From Candidatus Hydrogenedentota bacterium (GTDB taxonomy: Bacteria > Hydrogenedentota > Hydrogenedentia > Hydrogenedentales > CAITNO01), in assembly GCA_007124105.1 (NCBI GenBank), contig SLFT01000400.1:1-5129 (forward strand): 5,129 bases of DNA, in the 5' to 3' direction. The notes under the pieces were generated by a model. It was not told the DNA's origin. It made no database searches and was given only the letters and a program-made list of their open reading frames with translations. The position numbers were made by a program, and so were the translations under genes. Positions 1-5,129 of this stretch are shown in pieces. Within the stretch, counting starts at the first letter, position 1. Each line of letters opens with the position of its first letter.

Positions 1-380
1 ATCCGCGCGTCAATCATGGGGATAACAATACCGTCAGAAACGGCATTTAACAAACTCATGGCGTCCAAAGTGGGAACGGCAACAAGAGGCAGTTCCAGCG
101 CAAAGGCAAGTCCCTTCCATGCCGCGGCGCCAACGCGTAATCCGGTGAAAGACCCCGGACCGATACTGATTGCCAGGCAGTCTATGGAGGAAAGAGAAAG
201 ATCGCAGACATCCAGTGCAACTTGCATTGTATGCATCAGCCGTTCAGCGTGCAGTTTGCGTTGCTCAACGCTTATTTGCGCCAATGTCTCGCAGCCATAC
301 GCTGCATGGCAACGGCACACGGCCACCGTACAATGGCGCGTACTGGTGTCCGCCGCTAGTATAAGCGTATGCTCCGTCAT
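1..380 (-). CDS. tsaB: TsaB, tRNA threonylcarbamoyladenosine biosynthesis protein (N-terminal 126 aa, truncated by window edge)
   Basis: The first 126 residues of a TsaB-type ASKHA-fold protein are visible. In the family TsaB pairs with TsaD (and TsaE) in the cytoplasm to place threonylcarbamoyl on A37 of ANN-decoding tRNAs; it is a scaffold rather than the catalyst. The diagnostic signature ISIGPGSFTGLRVG lies at residues 71-84, preceded by the N-terminal strand LILAADTST (6-14) and the HAE version of the HSE motif (45-47). The frame reaches the usual IDAR segment (123-126) at the edge. The family is usually about 220-230 aa, so roughly 100 residues lie outside. The start at 380 is the first ATG after an in-frame TGA at 384-386; a weak GGAA is 7 nt upstream. 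An ATG at 387 is out of frame. The gene follows the HU gene after 41 bp with no terminator between them, suggesting one operon. Residues 17-30 contain four cysteines, which is odd for the family. Confidence 0.95.
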   Translation of the reverse strand, partial: MTEHTLILAADTSTRHCTVAVCRCHAAYGCETLAQISVEQRKLHAERLMHTMQVALDVCDLSLSSIDCLAISIGPGSFTGLRVGAAAWKGLAFALELPLVAVPTLDAMSLLNAVSDGIVIPMIDAR

Positions 381-421
381 CTGTCATTTCCAGTATGAGG
401 TTATGGCATTATCACGCCGGT

Positions 422-754
422 TCACGCGCTGTTTTCCTGTTGTTTCCTGGATTTGGGTCGCGCGATCCGAGACGCCGCCGCTACACGCTTCAGCATTTCC
501 TTGCCAGGCTTGAACACCACGTCGCGATAGGAAGGCACAGGGATATCCTCGCCCGTGTGAATATTCCGTCCAAGTCGCGGCGCCCGTTGTTTCAGCTTAA
601 ATACGCCAAAATTGCGCAGCTCCCAATATTCGCCCTCCACCAGCGCATCGGATATGACGGCCAGAATCGTCTCCACGGACTTGGCCGCGACTTTTGGGTC
701 TATCGCAAGTCGCTCACTCATTTGCTGCGCAATATCATGCTTTGTTGTCGTCAT
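422..754 (-). CDS. HU/IHF-family nucleoid DNA-binding protein
   Basis: A 110-aa histone-like protein expected to bind and bend DNA as a dimer. Residues 1-45 form the helical dimerisation part (MTTTKHDIAQ onwards, like the IHF/HU start). Next comes the family core ELRNFGVF (45-52), the basic arm RAPRLGRN (57-64), TGEDIPVP (67-74) and the closing FKPGKEMLKRV (81-91). A basic tail (about 96-105, rich in Arg and Lys) extends beyond the usual 90-99 aa. At the arm tip the normally conserved, DNA-intercalating proline of GRNP is isoleucine (residue 65). The start is set at 754 because an AGGAG sits 8 nt upstream and homology begins there. The open frame continues to an ATG at 865, but that 37-aa extension has no family resemblance. 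It is the first gene of the leftward unit, upstream of tsaB. It belongs clearly to the HU/IHF family, but whether it is an HU, an IHF subunit or a paralogue cannot be decided here. Confidence 0.93.
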   Translation of the reverse strand: MTTTKHDIAQQMSERLAIDPKVAAKSVETILAVISDALVEGEYWELRNFGVFKLKQRAPRLGRNIHTGEDIPVPSYRDVVFKPGKEMLKRVAAASRIARPKSRKQQENSA

Positions 755-762
755 TTTCCCTG

Positions 763-767
763 CTCCT
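763..767 (-). promoter_or_regulatory. Ribosome binding site of the HU-family gene
   Basis: On the minus strand the sequence reads AGGAG followed by 8 nt and then ATG at 754. This site decides the start, favouring the 110-aa protein over the 147-aa version beginning at 865. Confidence 0.75.
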
Positions 768-831
768 GCCCTGAGGCGAGTAGTTTCATATCTCATGGGA
801 CGAAAAGACAATTCTACTGGAACACGGATAT

Positions 832-860
832 GGTATATGAAGAGATATGGGCGGATGCAA
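832..860 (-). promoter_or_regulatory. Candidate sigma70-type promoter for the HU-tsaB unit
   Basis: On the minus strand TTGCAT (855-860) and TATACC (832-837) are separated by 17 nt. Both hexamers are only partial matches to the consensus. The position, about 80 bp upstream of the HU start, is suitable. A second -10-like hexamer, TAGAAT (minus strand, 811-816), has no convincing -35 partner. This is a weak prediction made by eye. Confidence 0.3.
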
Positions 861-911
861 CCCAAACGCGCCCGCCATACTACCTCTGCGATGAGAGAGC
901 GCTGTAGATAG

Positions 912-940
912 TTGAATTCTTCATGGTTTTTCGATAGACT
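912..940 (+). promoter_or_regulatory. Candidate sigma70-type promoter for the exported DUF1080 protein gene
   Basis: TTGAAT (912-917) and TAGACT (935-940) are separated by exactly 17 nt, each matching four of six consensus bases. Transcription would begin near 947, giving a leader of about 45 nt. The -10 element lies inside the left arm of the inverted repeat at 933-970, so occupancy of that repeat could affect initiation. Confidence 0.4.
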
Positions 941-970
941 GACACTAAGTAATGACGCGTGTAGTCTATC
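933..970 (+). repeat. Inverted repeat overlapping the -10 region (possible operator or leader hairpin)
   Basis: GATAGACT (933-940) is an exact reverse complement of AGTCTATC (963-970). The pairing continues inward as ACAC (942-945) with GTGT (959-962) around one unpaired G (941), leaving a 13-nt centre (946-958). No T-run follows, so it does not look like a terminator. It ends 13 nt before the ribosome binding site of the downstream gene. As DNA it could be an operator; as RNA only the right part would be in the transcript if the predicted start near 947 is right, which favours the operator reading. Confidence 0.55.
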
Positions 971-983
971 CTAAAAAACAATT

Positions 984-988
984 GGAGG
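984..988 (+). promoter_or_regulatory. Ribosome binding site of the exported DUF1080 protein gene
   Basis: GGAGG (984-988) stands 5 nt before the ATG at 994. It selects this start over the in-frame ATG at 952, which lies in the centre of the inverted repeat and has no such site. Confidence 0.85.
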
Positions 989-993
989 TTCGT

Positions 994-2106
994 ATGAAAA
1001 GTAAATTACAGATTCTAGTGATAGCAGTGGCGGCGTTGGTTGTAGGCAGCCACGGCGCCTTGGCAATGTCCGTGGACGCAGGGCAATGGATTAATCTGTT
1101 CGACGGTGAAACGCTTTACGGATGGACGGTTTTCGGCGACGGGAACTGGACCGTGGAGGACGGCAGCATTGTTGTAACCGAAGGCGACAGCGGTTTTATC
1201 GCGACCACCGCGCAGTTTATGGATTACGAGCTGGAAGCGACGCTTCGCGTTACAGGTGAAGGCACCGCAGGCGTCGCTATCCGCACACCGCTGTCAGGAT
1301 ATACCCAAGAAGAGGGCGGCGGCGTTATTTATCTGGACGCCGGAGAGGACAATGTCGCTTTTTCGAAGATTAACATCAAAGCGGTGGGCGACGACATCAC
1401 CGCTACGGTCAACGAACATCCCGTGGAAATATCTGCGCCCAATGCTCATGGGCATATCGCTTTCCAGCTTCACAAGTACCACCGCAACCGTCGCGGTCCG
1501 AAAATCGAAATCCAGGAAGTTAAACTGCGCCCGGTGGTGATGCGCTCGCTTTTCAACGGCGAAAACCTTGACGGCTGGAACATTATCCCGGACCGGGCGT
1601 CCGTGTTCTCTGTGATTGACGGCGCGCTCAACATCAAGGACGGCAACGGCCAGATTGAAACCGAGGATGTGTTCCGCGATTTCGTGCTGCAGATTGATTG
1701 CATATCTCATGGCGAGCACCTCAATAGCGGCGTATTTTTCCGCGGCCCGGTTGGCGTTTTCTGGCGCGGCTATGAAGCGCAGATTCGCAATCAATGGATG
1801 CGCGACGACCGAACACGGCCCGTGGACTTCGGTACGGGCGGCGTGTACGGCGTGAACGCGGCGCGCAAAGTAACCACCACCGACCACGAATGGTTTACCA
1901 TGACAATCGTATGCGTCGGCAATCATATTGCTGTTTGGCTTGACGATTACCTGGTTGCGGATTTCCTGGACACGCGCCCAGTTGACCGGGGCGCTGACGG
2001 CAAAAACGGATTTGTCCCGGACGCGGGAACCATACATTTGCAGGGGCATGATCCGGCGACAGACCTCTCTTTCAAGAACATCCATATACAGGAATACCCG
2101 GAATAA
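994..2106 (+). CDS. Exported protein with two 3-keto-disaccharide hydrolase (DUF1080-type) domains
   Basis: A 370-aa protein with a clear signal peptide: a basic N-terminus (MKSK), a hydrophobic stretch (about 5-18) and an ALA cleavage site before Met25. There is no lipobox cysteine, so it is probably soluble and periplasmic or secreted. Two tandem domains each open with the family motif: LFDGETLYGW (35-44) and LFNGENLDGW (186-195). The second (about 184-370) is full length, with the SGVFFRG strand, YEAQIRN, a GGVYG turn and a closing DLSFKNIHIQEY strand. The first (about 32-181) is shorter and lacks the region between the middle strands. Members of this beta-jelly-roll family act on 3-keto-glycosides or related sugars and are abundant in polysaccharide-degrading bacteria; the substrate here is unknown. 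The gene stands alone between a candidate promoter (912-940) and a strong terminator (2138-2173). The assignment to the family is secure and the enzymatic role is inferred. Confidence 0.9.
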   Translation: MKSKLQILVIAVAALVVGSHGALAMSVDAGQWINLFDGETLYGWTVFGDGNWTVEDGSIVVTEGDSGFIATTAQFMDYELEATLRVTGEGTAGVAIRTPLSGYTQEEGGGVIYLDAGEDNVAFSKINIKAVGDDITATVNEHPVEISAPNAHGHIAFQLHKYHRNRRGPKIEIQEVKLRPVVMRSLFNGENLDGWNIIPDRASVFSVIDGALNIKDGNGQIETEDVFRDFVLQIDCISHGEHLNSGVFFRGPVGVFWRGYEAQIRNQWMRDDRTRPVDFGTGGVYGVNAARKVTTTDHEWFTMTIVCVGNHIAVWLDDYLVADFLDTRPVDRGADGKNGFVPDAGTIHLQGHDPATDLSFKNIHIQEYPE

Positions 2107-2137
2107 TCCGTATCCTAAGCCTTTGGACAGTATCCAG

Positions 2138-2173
2138 ATGCGGCGTAGGGAATGACCTGCGCCGCATTTTCTT
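2138..2173 (+). terminator. Intrinsic (rho-independent) terminator
   Basis: A 12-bp stem (2138-2149 with 2156-2167, eleven Watson-Crick pairs and one T-G pair) encloses a 6-nt loop GAATGA. The stem is G+C rich and is followed by TTTCTT. It lies 31 bp after the stop codon of the DUF1080 gene and should end that transcript. This implies that the next gene has its own promoter in 2174-2279. Confidence 0.88.
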
Positions 2174-2279
2174 GTCTGATTTTCAATGCATTGGTTCGTT
2201 ACACAGGAAAATCATGCCGCATGTATAGTATTATTGCCCAAGAGTTACTTCTCGTCTTACGTATGGGGATATTGCTTCG

Positions 2280-5129
2280 ATGAACAAAAAGATAGCCGTC
2301 TTTATAATAAAATTGTGCGCTGTTATCGCGCTTTTCGTGCTCATCTTTCGACCGGAAACATTCGGGCTGGACAGTCTGTTTGGCGATGTGGCGCCGTTGG
2401 ACGTGTGGCAGGCCTTGCGCGAGGCCGGTGCGGCCGGACCTGTCATGTTCTTTTTCTGGATGGGCTGCGCCACGGCTGTAAAATTGCTGGGCATCAGTGC
2501 TGGCGTGATCAGGTGGCGCCTTTTGCTGTCGGGACAGGGCCTGCATATCCCACCCCTCTATCTCGTCTACCAATGGTTTATGGGACGCACCATCGGACTG
2601 GTGCTGCCAGGTACGTTGGGGCTGGACGGCTATCGTCTGGTGGAATCGTCGCGCTACACCCGGGAGCCTGTAAAATGCGCTACCGTAATAGCCGTGGAAA
2701 AATTGACGGGTATCATTGCGCTCTCTTTCCTGGTGTTCATGACCTTTCCGCTCGGGTTTAAATATCTGCAATTCAACGTGGCGTTACTGGCGATTATCAT
2801 GGCCTGCCTGTTGGGCGGCGTGGTGGGCAGTTTACTGCTGTTGCTCAATCCGCGGGTGATCCAGATAATGACCGCTGTAGTGCCCGTGCCGCCAATCGCC
2901 CGCGGACTGGTCAATAAGTTGGGACAAGCCGCCACCGCTTACAGTGGCCGTAAGAGCGTGTTGCTGGCCGCTCTGTTTTTTGGTCTGCTGGTACATCTTG
3001 GCACCTGTTCAAAGTATTTTTTTACATTTATGGCCATCCGCGCCGCCCATGTATCGGTAGCGGATATTTTCTTCGTCAGTCCTCTTATGATAACGGCATC
3101 CGTGCTGGCCTTCACCATATCGGGGCTGGGCGTCCGCGAAGTCGCCTTCGGGCTCGTGCTTGGCGGCGCCACCGGACACGCCGTGGCCATTCTGGGCGGC
3201 CATCTGGGTTTGTGGGCCGGCGAGATAGCGCCCTTTATCCTGAGTGTGCCCCTGCTGCTTTTTGGCGGCAGACCTGACCGTGAGACCCTCGAGGCTGATC
3301 GGGAGCATATCGCCGTCCAGCTGCGCAAGGCCGCTACGCCGGTCTCTGCATTGCTCACAAAAGACGAGGTGCGTCGCTATCGCAAAGAGGTGGCCGGCAT
3401 GTTATGTTGCGGCGCTGTCGCCGGTATTCTTGCGGGCGCGCTGATTGCCATAATCGAGTCTGTATGGATCGTGATGCAATTGCCCGGTCTATACAACTGG
3501 GGCATGGCGCCCTGGGGCATCATTGCCTATGGACTGATCTTTGGCGGCGTCGGATTGGGCATTGCCGGGGGCCTGTTGTTCTTATCCCTGTTGTTTGACC
3601 AGTTTCCCGCCTGGCCCGCTACCACTGCGCTTGTCTATGCCGCCACGTTCGCGCTCGGCGCACTGGTGATCGCCGTTTTTCGTTATCAACGCGATGTCCT
3701 CGATGGACACGCCATGACAGGCCGCGATCTGGGTATGCTCCTGGCGGTATGTTGCGGTACGGGACTGGTCCTGGGGGTAATTGCGTTTGTTAAAATAGAT
3801 TTTTTCAAACGCCGGCTGCGCTTTACTGTACCGAGGTTTGTGGCGGTATGTTTGGCCGCCTGGTTGGCGTGGTGCGCCGCTGCGGCGCTGGTGGCCGGTG
3901 TAGCCGCGCCGGGCAGACCGCCGGTGCATTTCGCGCCGGACACCGTCAGCAATGGGCCAAACATTCTATTGTGTACCATTGACGCGTTGCGCGCGGATTA
4001 CTTGCGCATGTACAACCCTGATGCGCAGACGCACACGCCGAACCTGGATGCCTTTGCCCAGGATAGTGTGCAATTCTACCACGCCTTTTCACAATCATCC
4101 TGGACAAAGCCTTCCTACGGAACCATGTTCACGGGATTGTATCCCACCGCCCACGGCGCAACCACCAAAACCGCCGCTCTGTCCGGTGAAGTGGAAACAG
4201 TGGCGGAATTAATGGCGCAGGGCGGATACTTCGCCAAGGGGTTTTCAAATAACCCGAACATGACCCGCGTGTTCGGCATGCATCGCGGGTTCACCGATTA
4301 TGTGGACTTAAAACCAAGCCTCCTCTTCGCCGCACCAGACTCGGCAGTGCATCTGTCCATGTACAATGTGTTGCGCAAGGTGTTCATGGTTCTCGAAGGA
4401 CGGCTGCGCGGCGGACGGCTGCGCATTACCGATTACTATCAGCCCGCGGAGACGATCACAGACATCACACTGGACTGGCTGGACAGCGAAGAAGCGAAAA
4501 ATGACGCGCCCTTTTACCTCTATATCCATTACATGGACACACACGACCCGTTCATGGAGCATGATAATCCCGGCATTGGCTACGCCCGTGCGCGCAAGGA
4601 AAATCCTGACCCCGAGCGTCACAAGGCGCCCATGCGCGACGCTTATGCCTCTGAAATCGAATATCTCGATTATCATCTGGGTAGACTGTTCGATGGTCTG
4701 AAAGAACGCGCACTTTACGACAACACTGTTATTGTTTTCGTATCGGACCACGGCGAAGAGTTTTATGATCATGGCGGCTGGTGGCACGGCATGACGCTTT
4801 ATGAAGAACAATTGCGGGTGCCGCTGCTGATCAAATTCCCTGACAACGAACATGCAGGCCAAGTCAACAAGGATATGGCCCGTTTGGTGGATATTGCCCC
4901 CACTGTATTGCATTTTGCGGGGCTGCCGGTCGGCGCCGACATGTCGGGACAACCCCTGTACGACACCGCCGGGATTTTCACCAACGCGACTATTACCTAC
5001 AGCTTTGCCGAGAACGATTTCGAAGGCAACCTGCAACAGGCAGTCCGTTCCCTGGACGCGGCACTGTTGCTGGCCAATGAGGATAACCCGCGCGGCGTGG
5101 CGCCCGTCATGTACGCGCCGCAGCTCACC
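2280..5129 (+). CDS. Fusion of flippase-like (LPG_synthase_TM/YbhN type) membrane domain with membrane-anchored sulfatase-superfamily domain (3' end outside window)
   Basis: One frame of 950 codons without a stop. The start is the first in-frame ATG after a TAG at 2226-2228, with GGGGA 10 nt upstream. Residues 50-330 match the flippase-like family seen in MprF and YbhN: PGTLGLDGYR (110-119), an EK pair at 140-141 where the family has ER, and SGLGVREVAF (281-290), among several hydrophobic helices. Residues 331-373 are a charged linker. Residues 374-543 form a second block of about five or six membrane helices. The sulfatase/alkaline-phosphatase domain begins at 561: NILLCTIDALRADYL with metal-ligand candidate D568, the nucleophile region WTKPSYG (608-614), HYMDTHDPF (750-758), SDHGEE (822-827), H831, H836 and LYEEQLRVPLL (840-850). 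Thr609 replaces the formylglycine Cys/Ser and Tyr613 the following Arg, so classical sulfatase chemistry is unlikely; a phosphotransferase or phosphodiesterase on a lipid is one possibility. The catalytic domain should face the periplasm. Confidence 0.9.
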   Translation, partial: MNKKIAVFIIKLCAVIALFVLIFRPETFGLDSLFGDVAPLDVWQALREAGAAGPVMFFFWMGCATAVKLLGISAGVIRWRLLLSGQGLHIPPLYLVYQWFMGRTIGLVLPGTLGLDGYRLVESSRYTREPVKCATVIAVEKLTGIIALSFLVFMTFPLGFKYLQFNVALLAIIMACLLGGVVGSLLLLLNPRVIQIMTAVVPVPPIARGLVNKLGQAATAYSGRKSVLLAALFFGLLVHLGTCSKYFFTFMAIRAAHVSVADIFFVSPLMITASVLAFTISGLGVREVAFGLVLGGATGHAVAILGGHLGLWAGEIAPFILSVPLLLFGGRPDRETLEADREHIAVQLRKAATPVSALLTKDEVRRYRKEVAGMLCCGAVAGILAGALIAIIESVWIVMQLPGLYNWGMAPWGIIAYGLIFGGVGLGIAGGLLFLSLLFDQFPAWPATTALVYAATFALGALVIAVFRYQRDVLDGHAMTGRDLGMLLAVCCGTGLVLGVIAFVKIDFFKRRLRFTVPRFVAVCLAAWLAWCAAAALVAGVAAPGRPPVHFAPDTVSNGPNILLCTIDALRADYLRMYNPDAQTHTPNLDAFAQDSVQFYHAFSQSSWTKPSYGTMFTGLYPTAHGATTKTAALSGEVETVAELMAQGGYFAKGFSNNPNMTRVFGMHRGFTDYVDLKPSLLFAAPDSAVHLSMYNVLRKVFMVLEGRLRGGRLRITDYYQPAETITDITLDWLDSEEAKNDAPFYLYIHYMDTHDPFMEHDNPGIGYARARKENPDPERHKAPMRDAYASEIEYLDYHLGRLFDGLKERALYDNTVIVFVSDHGEEFYDHGGWWHGMTLYEEQLRVPLLIKFPDNEHAGQVNKDMARLVDIAPTVLHFAGLPVGADMSGQPLYDTAGIFTNATITYSFAENDFEGNLQQAVRSLDAALLLANEDNPRGVAPVMYAPQLT
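3386..3401 (+). promoter_or_regulatory. Possible internal translation start at the flippase/sulfatase junction
   Basis: AGAGG (3386-3390) stands 8 nt before an in-frame ATG (3399-3401, Met374). This is the first residue before the second membrane block, so initiation here would give a stand-alone membrane sulfatase-like protein. Purine-rich stretches before internal ATGs do occur by chance, so this is suggestive only. Confidence 0.25.
4398..4424 (+). repeat. In-frame direct repeat (two 12-bp copies, 15-bp period)
   Basis: GGACGGCTGCGC occurs at 4398-4409 and again at 4413-4424, separated by GGC. It encodes GRLRGGRLR (residues 707-715), a basic segment inside the sulfatase-like domain between the nucleophile region and the HYMDTHD motif. 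It looks like a small local duplication of 15 bp. Confidence 0.7.

Noticed and set aside
755..865. 37-residue N-terminal extension of the HU-family protein
   Set aside because: The AGGAG site and the start of family homology both indicate the ATG at 754. The extension also overlaps the candidate promoter.
395..907. Plus-strand open frame of 170 codons across the HU gene and divergent promoter region
   Set aside because: It is antisense to the clear HU-family gene and its translation has no recognisable features.
952..993. Upstream in-frame ATG giving a protein 14 residues longer for the DUF1080 gene
   Set aside because: It would put residues with charge and a proline before the signal peptide, lacks a ribosome binding site, and lies in the palindrome centre.
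1294..2085. Open frame of 263 codons on the minus strand
   Set aside because: It lies wholly inside the DUF1080 gene, which has a signal peptide, a ribosome binding site and family motifs on the plus strand. The translation resembles no family and starts without a ribosome binding site.
2190..2234. Possible promoter for the fusion gene (TATAGT at 2224-2229 or TATTAT at 2229-2234)
   Set aside because: Good -10-like hexamers are present, but no -35 element stands at 16-18 nt. A promoter must exist in 2174-2279 if the terminator works, yet I cannot place it.
2186..2761. Plus-strand open frame of 191 codons at the start of the fusion gene
   Set aside because: It is in a different frame from the flippase-like domain, which has membrane helices and family motifs. 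This frame is basic and low in structure, as expected of a shadow.
4308..5036. Open frame of 242 codons on the minus strand
   Set aside because: It is antisense to the sulfatase-like domain, whose motifs are unmistakable in the plus-strand frame.

Overview
The window reads as ordinary bacterial chromosome with moderately high G+C. It carries one leftward and two rightward transcription units. The gene content (a tandem-domain, exported 3-keto-disaccharide hydrolase-like protein and a membrane-anchored sulfatase-superfamily enzyme) recalls the Planctomycetota/Verrucomicrobiota/Lentisphaerota/Hydrogenedentota type of heterotroph. That placement is inference from gene families only; there is no marker gene that fixes the taxon. 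No mobile element, CRISPR array, tRNA or rRNA is visible.

Left part (1-754, minus strand): an HU/IHF-family DNA-binding protein gene is followed 41 bp downstream by the 5' part of tsaB, a tRNA t6A biosynthesis gene that runs off the left edge. The two are probably co-transcribed. Positions 755-993 form a divergent promoter region with a candidate promoter in each direction. The rightward one overlaps a long inverted repeat at 933-970.

Middle (994-2106, plus strand): a secreted protein of 370 aa with a signal peptide and two 3-keto-disaccharide hydrolase (DUF1080-type) domains, the first a compact version. A strong intrinsic terminator (2138-2173) closes this unit.

Right part (2280 to the right edge, plus strand): a single uninterrupted reading frame of at least 950 codons. 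It joins an MprF/YbhN-type flippase-like membrane domain (about residues 50-330), a charged linker, a second multi-pass membrane block (374-543) and a sulfatase/alkaline-phosphatase-superfamily domain (561 onwards). The expected formylglycine cysteine or serine is a threonine. This fusion is the most interesting object in the window: one polypeptide could both move a lipid or lipid-linked substrate across the membrane and modify or cleave it outside. An in-frame internal start with a good ribosome binding site lies exactly at the junction of the two modules.
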